DNA of 64,000 nt. Origin: Thermoanaerobaculia bacterium (GTDB lineage Bacteria; Acidobacteriota; Thermoanaerobaculia; Multivoradales; Multivoraceae). The notes below the pieces were generated by a model. The model was not told the DNA's origin. It saw nothing but the letters and a program-made list of their open reading frames with translations, and ran no database searches. A program made the position numbers and the translations under genes. The stretch covers positions 1 to 64,000 of the forward strand of contig JAJEHN010000023.1 of NCBI GenBank assembly GCA_022823665.1, given 5' to 3'. This document shows, piece after piece, positions 1 through 7,803 of this stretch (positions are counted from its first letter, which is position 1; each line of letters opens with the position of its first letter).

Positions 1-2
1 GC

Positions 3-83
3 ACCACCTCGCGCACCCGCCAGGGCGGCCTGATCCCCAACAACTTCTCGAACGTCCTGGCACTCTTCATCCCGACAGCCTAA
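3..83 (+). CDS. C-terminal end of an unidentified protein (partial, 5' end outside window)
   Basis: An open frame enters from the left edge and stops at TAA 81-83. Its last residues read QGGLIPNNFSNVLALFIPTA. It is in the same frame as the TcmP-like fragment that starts 10 bp later, so that fragment has no in-frame start upstream of this stop. Too short to assign to a family; it may be an independent gene end or part of a decayed locus. Confidence 0.35.
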   Translation, partial: TTSRTRQGGLIPNNFSNVLALFIPTA

Positions 84-92
84 AAGGCCGAC

Positions 93-872
93 ATGCACCC
101 AGCGCCTGCACCGTCTGGCCCACACAGAAGCCTGAAGACCCTCTTTCGGGAACTGCCGGCGGCCGAAGTAATTCTGACCTTTGCAGCCGATGCCCTGATC
201 AACCATCTGGCAGTCACACCGGCGATAGTCAAGGCGGTCGCGCCGCTTGACCTTTCCGCGACGCTGCTCGAGAAACTGATTCAAGACCGCCATAACCACG
301 GAGGACGGGCTCTAGCACAACGAACCCTGAGGCCGCACATTCTCGAGAAGACGGGTGCCACTTACTGTACGCCGTTCTTCATTCGGCCCGAGTTGTCCCG
401 GCGGTCTCTCTGGTTCTTGCATCTCTCGAAACGCCTCATTGCTCGCGACGTGATAGTCCACCAGCATTGGCGGATTCACAACACATTCGAACACGACGGC
501 TCGGGCGGTCTCGACATGATGGGTTGGGATCCGCTTAAGGAGTCGGCCACGATGCCGCTGTTCAACTTCGGTGAACTAGACGAGTCTCAGATGCACGGCC
601 AACTCCTCGATTCTATGCCCCAAGAGCTCTTCGCTCTAGCCGCCGACAATCCTGTCACCGTGGAGGCTATACACCACCAATTCGCGAACAGAACGGCCGC
701 CCGCTTTGAGGACCTGAACAAGGTCATGCTCCGGCTGCGGGAAGAAGGCGAGATTCAGATCCTCGATCCCACCGGAAAAGCGCGATCCCGCTCGCTGAGG
801 CGCCTCCGGCCTAATGACCGGATTGCCTTCACCGACACGCTCTTCCTCCCAGGGATGTCGCGAGTACGCTGA
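93..872 (+). pseudogene. TcmP-like (three-Cys-motif partner) protein, N-terminally truncated
   Basis: The 259-residue product resembles the C-terminal two-thirds of three-Cys-motif partner proteins: the AEVILTFAADALINHL helix near residues 24-39, the TYCTPFFIRP stretch near 90, then SRRSLWFLHLSK and NTFEHDG. TcmP family members normally begin with a further N-terminal segment containing a DPFAGPG/VDGFAGG-like motif, and that segment is absent because an in-frame stop lies 10 bp upstream. The first ten residues (rich in Pro and Ala) look like read-in sequence. Base composition is noticeably less GC-rich than in the genes from about 7.8 kb on. TcmP genes are usually found in phage-like or accessory loci and their biochemical role is not firmly established. 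I judge this a truncated remnant, but a functional short variant cannot be excluded. Confidence 0.55.
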
Positions 873-970
873 ACTCTACAATCCAAGGGCGAAGGTCGCG
901 CGGGAAACCGTCGCACGTGAGCGTCAGCCCGAATGGGCCGATTGCACAAGCGCCGGCCCTCCCTACGATC

Positions 971-1840
971 TTAGACCAAAGCGCGAATCAAGCGCTCCGA
1001 CTTCCCGGCAATCCACCTGCTTCGTGAAGCGCTGCTCCGGTTGATCTCCGTGATCAGCGGGTCGTTGGCCTGGTCCAGGCACAACAGCGCCAACTGCCCT
1101 GCGACGGGAGTTACGCGCACGATCACATCGTGTGCCACCGGGAGTAGACTGCTCCGCAGACACCTACCACCTACGTTGGTCTCATGGATCGTGAGCCCGT
1201 GACTTCCGAGAATGAAGCTCCCACACTGCTCTTCGATTGCCACGACGAGTAGTCCTGTTTCCCGACAGAATCTCGCTTCTTCCTCCACAAGCCCAGGATC
1301 GTCACCGGCCGCGAACCGGGCATCTACGTTGTGAGCTATACGCTTCGCGAACTGTCTCATGCTTGGGTCACCTAACAGCATGTGCTGAGGCGGCGCATCG
1401 TACCCTCCCCTAGCAAGGACCGAAGCTGCGACCTCACTGAGGATCTCGTCAGGGTCCCGCTGAGAAGAGACGCGTTGCCGCGATTCTCCTGTCCGTCGAG
1501 ATTGCAAGAAAACGAACCGCTGGAAGGTACAGACCTGCCGCGCCGAGAGTCTCGGCGGACGGCGGCTGCGGGCCCTGTCGACAATCTCCGCCACGACCGG
1601 CGCGGCTTCTGACTCCAGGCGGGAGATTGCCTCCTCATAGTCATAGTCCTTCTCCTCAGCGTCAGGACCGAATCCATACGCAGTGTACTGCTCGGAGTCC
1701 ACAAAGACCCTGTCAGGCCCCGTACAAAAGACGCTTCCCTCTTCCCTGTCGCCGACCCAGATGCGTCCATCCTGAGTCAGGAAGTTCTTGATGAGGAATC
1801 TCGGCAGGTAGTGCTGACGCTTTGGCCTGTTCGCACCCAT
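971..1840 (-). CDS. DUF4238 domain-containing protein
   Basis: The 289-residue product opens with KRQHYLPRFLIKNFL, the family's characteristic N-terminal signature (H-Y-x-P-x-F-x-x-x-N-F), followed by a GRIWVGDR strand and a helical region. This is typical of DUF4238 in length and layout. ATG at 1840 is preceded by a GAGTGAGGA purine stretch that can serve as ribosome site. The gene lies just downstream (25 bp) of the restriction-modification gene on the same strand and may be co-transcribed with it. DUF4238 proteins are often seen in accessory and defence islands, but their activity is unknown to me. No signal peptide or membrane segment is visible. Confidence 0.75.
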   Translation of the reverse strand: MGANRPKRQHYLPRFLIKNFLTQDGRIWVGDREEGSVFCTGPDRVFVDSEQYTAYGFGPDAEEKDYDYEEAISRLESEAAPVVAEIVDRARSRRPPRLSARQVCTFQRFVFLQSRRTGESRQRVSSQRDPDEILSEVAASVLARGGYDAPPQHMLLGDPSMRQFAKRIAHNVDARFAAGDDPGLVEEEARFCRETGLLVVAIEEQCGSFILGSHGLTIHETNVGGRCLRSSLLPVAHDVIVRVTPVAGQLALLCLDQANDPLITEINRSSASRSRWIAGKSERLIRALV

Positions 1841-1864
1841 TCCTCACTCCGATGCAGCGGAGAC

Positions 1865-4800
1865 TCACCGCCTGCTCAGGGACAACAGGACTGAGATTCG
1901 TCGAGCCACTTCGACGACGTGCGAAACCTCGTCCAGTTCAAGGTGCCGGCCGAGAATCTGCCTCTCCCGGTACGACAGCCACTTCTTCAAGACCTGGTAC
2001 CCACCGAGGCGATAGGTCCAAACGGCGGCGGGCACGTTCCGCCAGCAGACTCGTGAGTTCAGGTAGATGTCAAAGGTGCTTTCGCCAAGCACGGACGCCG
2101 CATCGCCGAGAGCTTCTCGCTCATCGCCGGTGTAGGAACGCTCTACTGCGCGCCCGTGGCCTGGCATCACAGCGTCTCTGCCGCCGAAATGACCCCATCC
2201 CGCGGTCACGGCAAAGTCGTCGCCGCTCATCTGGTGGCCGTCGATCTTGGTCGGGACCGCGACAACGGCGACCTCCGGACCGGGGTCGCCGATCGTGACG
2301 CCAGGCACGGGAGCTTCCGGGTCTAGAAGACGGGCGAGTTCGCGGCCTCGTTCCGCGATGGCAGCGAAACGTCCTGCCGCAACCTCGTCAGCGTCCTCGG
2401 ACCAGCCCGGAAGCGGGATGCGTGGCCATCCGAGGCGCAGGCCATCGGCGTTGACTGTGCTGAACCGGGCATCGTGCAGGGTCGCAAGAACGAAGTGGAA
2501 GAGATCTTCCACAGTGCCGCCGATGCCCTTCAGGTAGCGCTGCGCAGCGACCGAGAGGTTCGCGCGCAGCCCCGCTTCGGCGCCAAGTTCAGCTTCCTGC
2601 TTAAGGTACAGCGGAAAGAGGTTCGAACCGCGCTCGATCAGGTGATGCGAGCCGAGATGGGTCGTGAACACGGCTTGCGGTTCCGAGGCATCTTGCCGGA
2701 CATGTTGGGACGCTGAGAGCCAGAGGTTCCCGGGGACAACATTCTCCCGATAGTCCGGTCGCGGCCGATCGAACAGCCCCGTCTCTTCCTCCCAGTAGAG
2801 CCACCGATTGTCGAGCGGCCGGTAAGTGATCCGACAGAAGCCGCTCTCCACCGGCCCGCCGCGAGCGAGCAGCGCTTCGCGGCCCTCCCGCGCGTCGAAC
2901 CGCGCGGTGGACTTCATCGCGCTCGGATAGCGACGCTCGATCTCCTCGTGGGTCAGGCTCGCGTCGAAGTAGTCGCCGACGCGATCTCGGAGCCTGTCCA
3001 GGTCGACATCAACGAGAAACGCGTCCCGGTTCGTCAGCACGCCGTGAAAGCGCACCGGGAACAACTCCGGCAAGGCCGGCCAATCGAACCAGCGTTCGTC
3101 GACCGTCGTTCGCAGGAAGGGCATTCCGAGTGGCAGGGACGGTTCGACCCCCTCGTAGAGCGCCTCCGGCTCTGCATCGGCCGTCTCCAGCAGGTCCTCG
3201 CGCTTCCTCCGGCCCCAGAGATGCCGGAGGTGAACCTCCGACGCCGGCTCGTGTTCCGCCTTCCTGACCAGCGTAGCGATCGCCGTGCCGACCTGGATGC
3301 CCACGCGATTGCCCTCGGTCGAGAAGATGCTCGGGTCCGGGGAACCGTCCGGTGCGATCTTCCCGGTCTTGTACTTGTCGCCGTTCAGACAGTCGATCCG
3401 TATCGCGTCGAAGGCCTCGACGTACCGTTCACGCATCCCGGGAAAGGACAGGCCATCCAGCCACGAGTAGTTCGAAATGAAGGAGACAATGCCCTGCCCC
3501 GTCCGCTCGGCGATCCGCCTCTCCGCCATGCGGAAGAACCTCACGTAGAGATCGTTCAGGCCCCGACCTTCCGGTCGGCGTACGCGCTTCGTCGCGCGGT
3601 ATGCGTCCGTCAGTTCCCGCTCTTCCTCCACGGCGAGACCCGGGAAACCGTTGTACGGCGGATTGCCCAGGATGACCAGAATCGGCGCTTCCTGCTTCAC
3701 CTTCTCGGCTCGATCCCGCTCCTCTTCCAGTTCAGGGAACGGAAGCGGCTTGTTCGTTCTCGGTTCCCAGCCAGTGAGGGCGTTGGTCAGGAACACGCCG
3801 GCGCGTTCCGACCCGTCCTCTGCCAATGGAGCGTCGAGGTCCTGCATCGTCAAGCCCACCTGCAGATGGGCAATGACGAACGGCGCCGGCATGATCTCGA
3901 AGCCGAAGACGCGCTCCGTGGCGGCCTGCTTGACCCGGGCACCGGCGAGCGCTCCAAGTCCTCGGCCTTCGAGATTCGCGGCGATCCGCCTCAGCACCTC
4001 GGCGAGATAGGCCCCGGTTCCGCAGCACGGATCGAGGACGTAGACGTTGTCCGCCGCCAGGCCGTCCGAGATGTCCAGGTCGTCGCGGAGCGCCTTGTCC
4101 ACGCGCGCAACCATGTACTGCACCACCTCGGTGGGCGTGTACCAGACGCCCAACTGCTTGCGGAGTGTCGGGTCGAAGGCCTGCAGGAACGGCTCGTAGA
4201 AGTACGGCACCGCCTCGCCCTCGTTGAAGCTGGCGAAGAAGGCACCGCGATCCACCCGGTTCAGAGCCGCGGCCGTCCAGTCCAGCACTTCGACCAAGCC
4301 CAGCGGCTTCAGACGGCCTGGGTCCGCAAGCTGCTGGAACAGCGCTCGCAACACCGGCGCGCGAAGGTGCCAGACGGCTGTCCGCCAGTCGAACACACTG
4401 CCAGGATCGGGCAACTGCCGCGACCACAACACCCAAGCAGAGAAGACGCCGTAGAAGAGCGTCTGCACGAGGGTCGAGTGGAAGAAACGGGCTCCTTTCC
4501 CGCCCTCGAACCGCACGCCGAGCGCCTCCTCCAGGGCTGAACGCACCGCTCCCAGCGAGGGCGAGTCCCCTGCCCGCTCGACCCGCGCAAGACCATCGCG
4601 GGCGTACGAAGCCAGCAGCCACGCCAGGTCTTGCGGATCCGCCAGCGCCGCCTGATGCGACAAGGCGCGTGAAAGGTACTCCCCCAAACCCCTTCCGACG
4701 TTCGCCGCCGACGCGCGCGGTTTCTCGAGGAGCCGCTCGAATTCTGACTCCGTCGCTGCGAGCCGGTAGGTCTCCAACTTGATCTCGTCGCCCGAGGAGT

Positions 4801-5199
4801 GCCGACCGACAAGCTCGAACTCCCTCAGGTTCGTTACCAGCACGAGGCGATAGCGGGACCAGTACCGGTTCACCTGCTCGCGCACCTCGGTCGTCGCGAG
4901 AGCCACCTTGGCCGACTTCACCTCCACGACTCCACGCTCCGGAACCTGACCCTGACGCGGCTTGCCCTTCTGCACCTGCTTCGCGGCGTAGAGACCCATG
5001 TCGGGATGACCCGAGCCCTGGTCCGCCAGTTCGATAATGCAGAACACCTTCGGCTTGAGCGACCCGCCGACGGCGTTCAGGAGGTTCGCGAGCGGAACGT
5101 AGCTTGATCGTTCGTCAGTGGCACCGCCCGACGCACGGAGGCGCCGGAGGTCCTCGAGTACGCCTCGACCGCCGCAGTCAGCTTCTTGGCCGGGATCAC
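1865..5199 (-). CDS. Type ISP restriction-modification enzyme (nuclease + N6-adenine methyltransferase), apparent frameshift near 5' end
   Basis: A single polypeptide of about 1,110 residues combines all functions of a restriction-modification system. Near the N-terminus a PD-(D/E)xK-type nuclease signature is visible (HPDMGLY, then GVVEVKSA). The central methyltransferase has motif I DPCCGTGAYL (about 4010-4040) and catalytic motif IV NPPY (about 3650-3675). The C-terminal third carries the target-recognition part (YRPLDNRWLYWEEE) and ends with GGYQVLKKWLSYRE, typical of the family. Family members usually start M/V-IPAKKLTAAVEAY followed directly by L-x-DLRRLRASGGAT. Here GTG 5199 encodes VIPAKKLTAAVEAY, but the continuation LEDLRRLRASGGAT is in another frame, as if one C were missing at about 5158. 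The alternative in-frame extension upstream (to 5347) encodes an Arg-rich sequence that does not look genuine. Either a real inactivating frameshift or a sequencing error. Confidence 0.85.
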
Positions 5200-5333
5200 G
5201 GCGCAACCCTACTTGCCTACGCCAATCTGAATCAACTGCTCGTGGTTCTCGGACCACCAAGGCGACGAAGCGCGCACGCCGTTTCCGGCCCACAGCGCGC
5301 GCGGGACTACACCTCCCCGTCGCTAAGAAGAAC

Positions 5334-5363
5334 CTTGCAATTAGCAAGCATTACGGATAGACT
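5334..5363 (+). promoter_or_regulatory. Candidate sigma70 promoter and inverted repeat upstream of the HNH gene
   Basis: A locally AT-rich stretch in a GC-rich genome. TTGCAA (5335-5340) and TAGACT (5358-5363) are separated by 17 bp and match the -35 and -10 consensus at four of six positions each. The -35 element lies inside a 5-bp inverted repeat CTTGC-AATTA-GCAAG (5334-5348), a possible operator. It sits between divergent genes and could equally serve the restriction gene on the other strand. Confidence 0.35.
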
Positions 5364-5441
5364 GTCTTCTTCGCACGCGGCGGCCGGACACGTCCACCCA
5401 CTGCCTACACCCTCCTCCAAAGACTCCAACGCAGGTCAAGA

Positions 5442-5456
5442 ATGATTGACAATCAT
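5442..5456. promoter_or_regulatory. 7-1-7 inverted repeat overlapping the annotated HNH start codon
   Basis: ATGATTG-A-CAATCAT is a perfect inverted repeat with one central base. Its spacing is like that of many dimeric repressor operators. It overlaps the first ATG of the HNH gene, which either argues for the start at 5463 or for repression at the start codon. Confidence 0.35.
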
Positions 5457-6929
5457 CCTCACATGAACGCCAAGGATCGCCTGGGCGAGAAGATCGCCTC
5501 GCTCGCCGCCCGCATCGATGCGGCCACCTACGAACTGCTCGTGTTGATCCGCAAGTTCGACGAACAGGAGGGCTGGAACGACAGCTTCCTGAACTGCGCC
5601 CAATGGCTCACCTGGCGTATCGGTCTGGCACCGAGCGCGGCGCGGGAGAAGGTGCGAGTCGCTCGTGCCCTGGGCGAACTGCCCCTGATGAGCGAGGCGA
5701 TGAAACATGGCCAGCTTTCCTACTCGAAGGTCAGGGCGCTGACCAGAGTCGCCAGGCCGGATACCGAGAAGTCACTTGTGGACCTTGGCAGGGCCGCCAC
5801 AGCAGCGCACATCGAACGGGTCGTGAGGGCATGGCGAAGAGTGGACCGCACACTTGAGCCTCACGACGATGAACTGCGAGAGGCCGCCAGTCACGTGGTC
5901 ACGCACATCGACGAGAACGGCATGTTCGTGATTCGTGGACGGCTGGCCCCGGAGGTCGGCGAGGTGCTGATGAAGGCGCTCGACGCGGCGAGCGAGAAGC
6001 TGTACGACGAGAGCCGTACCGAGAAGGACAAGGTCGACCGTCCTCCGGTTGGCAAGCTGCGGGCCGATGCTCTCGGATTGGTGGCCGAGAGCGCTCTTGC
6101 GAGCGGCCTCGATAGGGGGTCAAGCGGCGACCGCTACCAGGTAGTCGTCCATGTCAACGAGGCGGACCTCCAAAGCGACGGGGAGAGGCCGTCCGCGAAC
6201 AGCGCGGAGCCTCGTGTTTCCGCGGAAACGCACAGCGGCAACGTTCCGACGAGGTCCGCTACCGGGCAAGGAACCCGCAATGGCGTTTCCGCGGAAGCGC
6301 CTTCAAGGAACGGCGCCTGGCTCGGGGACTCGCACATACCTGTTTCCGCGGAAACAGCAAGGCGCATCGCCTCTGACGCCGGAAGAGTCCGGATGACCCA
6401 CCGGAACGGCGAGATCCTGAGTGTCGGCCGCAAGACGCGCACCATTCCACCGCCGGTTCGCCGCGCGCTGGAGTTCCGAGACCGTGGATGCCGCTTCCCC
6501 GGCTGCACTTCCCGGCACTGCGACGCTCATCACCTCCGCCATTGGGCCGATGGAGGCGAAACGAAGCTCTCGAACCTCGTGCTTGTCTGCCGTCGGCATC
6601 ACCGGCTCCTGCACGAAGGAGGCTTCGACGCCCGAATGGGCGCGGATGGAGCGGTTCAGTTCTTCCACCCCAATGGCTGGCCGCTCCACGAGAGTCCCGA
6701 GCCCCCACCAGTCGGCCCCTACCCCTGCGACGATCTCCTCCGGGACCTCGAAGATGCCGGCATCGTCGTCACAGGCAAGGAGTCGATACCGGCATGGGAC
6801 GGCACGCCGATGGATCTGCGGTACGTGATGGAGTGCCTGTGGAAGCCGCCGCCCCACCTGCAGGCGCTAGTGGACCGGGAGCGGTACGGCGGGTCGGCCC
6901 GAAAGCGGCCAGAGCCGCAGGCTGCTTAG
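5442..6929 (+). CDS. DUF222 / HNH endonuclease domain protein (13E12-repeat family)
   Basis: The 495-residue product has an N-terminal all-helical DUF222 domain (about residues 10-200, with the typical WLTWRIGLAPSAAREKVRVA segment) and a C-terminal HNH nuclease. The nuclease has the zinc ligands and catalytic His visible in CRFPGCTSRHCDAHHLRHW, NLVLVCRRHHRLLHEGGF. Between them a linker carries three copies of a VSAE(T/A) peptide, each encoded by a 14-bp palindrome (listed separately). Such genes are often present in several copies per genome in Actinobacteria, Myxococcota and Acidobacteria, and a mobile or self-propagating role has been suspected. ATG 5442 lies inside a 7-1-7 inverted repeat, so ATG 5463 (MNAKDRLGEK) is a realistic alternative start. 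No partner gene is adjacent. Confidence 0.85.
   Translation: MIDNHPHMNAKDRLGEKIASLAARIDAATYELLVLIRKFDEQEGWNDSFLNCAQWLTWRIGLAPSAAREKVRVARALGELPLMSEAMKHGQLSYSKVRALTRVARPDTEKSLVDLGRAATAAHIERVVRAWRRVDRTLEPHDDELREAASHVVTHIDENGMFVIRGRLAPEVGEVLMKALDAASEKLYDESRTEKDKVDRPPVGKLRADALGLVAESALASGLDRGSSGDRYQVVVHVNEADLQSDGERPSANSAEPRVSAETHSGNVPTRSATGQGTRNGVSAEAPSRNGAWLGDSHIPVSAETARRIASDAGRVRMTHRNGEILSVGRKTRTIPPPVRRALEFRDRGCRFPGCTSRHCDAHHLRHWADGGETKLSNLVLVCRRHHRLLHEGGFDARMGADGAVQFFHPNGWPLHESPEPPPVGPYPCDDLLRDLEDAGIVVTGKESIPAWDGTPMDLRYVMECLWKPPPHLQALVDRERYGGSARKRPEPQAA
6216..6357. repeat. Three in-frame copies of a 14-bp palindrome inside the DUF222/HNH gene
   Basis: GTTTCCGCGGAAAC, its own reverse complement, occurs at 6216-6229 and 6342-6355. 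A one-base variant (GTTTCCGCGGAAGC) occurs at 6285-6298. The third copy extends to a perfect 18-bp palindrome, 6340-6357. Start-to-start spacings are 69 and 57 bp, both multiples of three. Each copy is read in the same frame as VSAE(T/A). The spacer sequences between them differ. I did not find a full copy elsewhere in the window. Confidence 0.85.
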
Positions 6930-7040
6930 GCGCGGCCAACTGGTGACGACTCCGGCCGGCTCCTCCCGTGGTGGCAACCCGCCCGATCGTCGTACAGCAC
7001 CTCTTGACGGCACCCGTTGAGAGCACTACTCTCCGGCACC

Positions 7041-7337
7041 ATGAACGAACGACAAACGGTCTATGGACCGCGGGTCAGATTCTCAGAGGACATCGTGCCT
7101 CTCGGTGAGGTCAAAGTGAACCCGGGTGCCGTCGTGCGCCACGCCACTGACTCGGGCCGCCCTGTCCTTCTGACATCGCGCGGCCGCGGAGTCGCCGTCC
7201 TTCAGTCGCTGGCGCAGTACGAGGAAGCGCAGGACGAGCGATCGTTCCTTCGCGCCGTGGTCGAAGGACTGGCGACGGCCGAGGACGGTTCGGAACTTAC
7301 ACTGGGCGATGTCAAGGCGAGATTCCGCCCAAAGTAG
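7041..7337 (+). CDS. Phd/YefM-family antitoxin, apparently without a toxin partner
   Basis: The 98-residue protein has the Phd/YefM layout: VRFSEDIVPLGEVKVNPGAVVRHA at the N-terminus, then RPVLLTSRGRGVAVLQSLAQYEE, the strand-helix unit that forms the DNA-binding dimer. The C-terminal tail (ELTLGDVKARF) would normally wrap the toxin. ATG 7041 is chosen over an upstream TTG at 7017 because conservation begins at RVRFSED. Toxins of the RelE or Doc type usually follow directly, but the next gene downstream is on the opposite strand and is a GxxExxY protein. This therefore looks like an orphan antitoxin or one acting in trans. Confidence 0.75.
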   Translation: MNERQTVYGPRVRFSEDIVPLGEVKVNPGAVVRHATDSGRPVLLTSRGRGVAVLQSLAQYEEAQDERSFLRAVVEGLATAEDGSELTLGDVKARFRPK

Positions 7338-7385
7338 CTAATGGCACCGCAGGGAAGGGTCGGGAGGCGCCTGAGCCTAGACCGG

Positions 7386-7781
7386 CTATGAGTCTGGTTC
7401 CTCGAGACTCCTCTCGACCACCTGGGAGACGATCTCGTCCTTCTGCGGCGACGGGAAGTTGATGATGATCGCTTCTGCGAACTGTGTAGTCCGAAGGTAC
7501 GCTCTCGTCTGCGACACATGACCCTTGGTGATGGAGCCGCCAGCCTTCAGTTCGACGGCGATCTGCCCGGCGATAACGAAGTCGAGGCGCTGCATTCCGA
7601 CGCACTCGCCCCGGTACATGACTTCGACGTTGTTCTCGATCGTGTAGGGCGTGCCGTTCGCCCGGAACTCGATCGCCATCGCCTTCTCGTAGACCGACTC
7701 GGCGTAGCCCTCGCCGAGCGCCGTGTAGACCGCACGGGCCGCCGCGATCACGTCTTCCTGGTACTCCTCAACCGTTCTCAT
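7386..7781 (-). CDS. GxxExxY protein (PD-(D/E)xK nuclease-like)
   Basis: The 131-residue product contains the defining motif GEGYAESVYEKAM, an E-N-N-V-x-V strand, and RLDFVIAGQIAVELKAG, which carries the D...ExK triad of PD-(D/E)xK nuclease-fold proteins. It ends near the usual family length (120-135). ATG 7781 is preceded at 6 nt by AAGGAG on the minus strand, which decides it over the TTG at 7796. GxxExxY proteins are common singletons in Bacteroidota, Acidobacteriota and cyanobacteria; their cellular role is not established. It lies 22 bp downstream of the Nramp-related transporter on the same strand and may share its transcript, although a functional link is not apparent. Confidence 0.85.
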   Translation of the reverse strand: MRTVEEYQEDVIAAARAVYTALGEGYAESVYEKAMAIEFRANGTPYTIENNVEVMYRGECVGMQRLDFVIAGQIAVELKAGGSITKGHVSQTRAYLRTTQFAEAIIINFPSPQKDEIVSQVVERSLEEPDS

Positions 7782-7803
7782 CGAAGTCTCCTTCAACCCG
7801 CGA

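Noticed and set aside
2948..4540. Long plus-strand open frame opposite the restriction-modification gene
   Set aside because: Typical GC-rich antisense shadow: Arg, Glu, Val and His-rich with no domain pattern, while the opposite strand has clear motifs I and IV.
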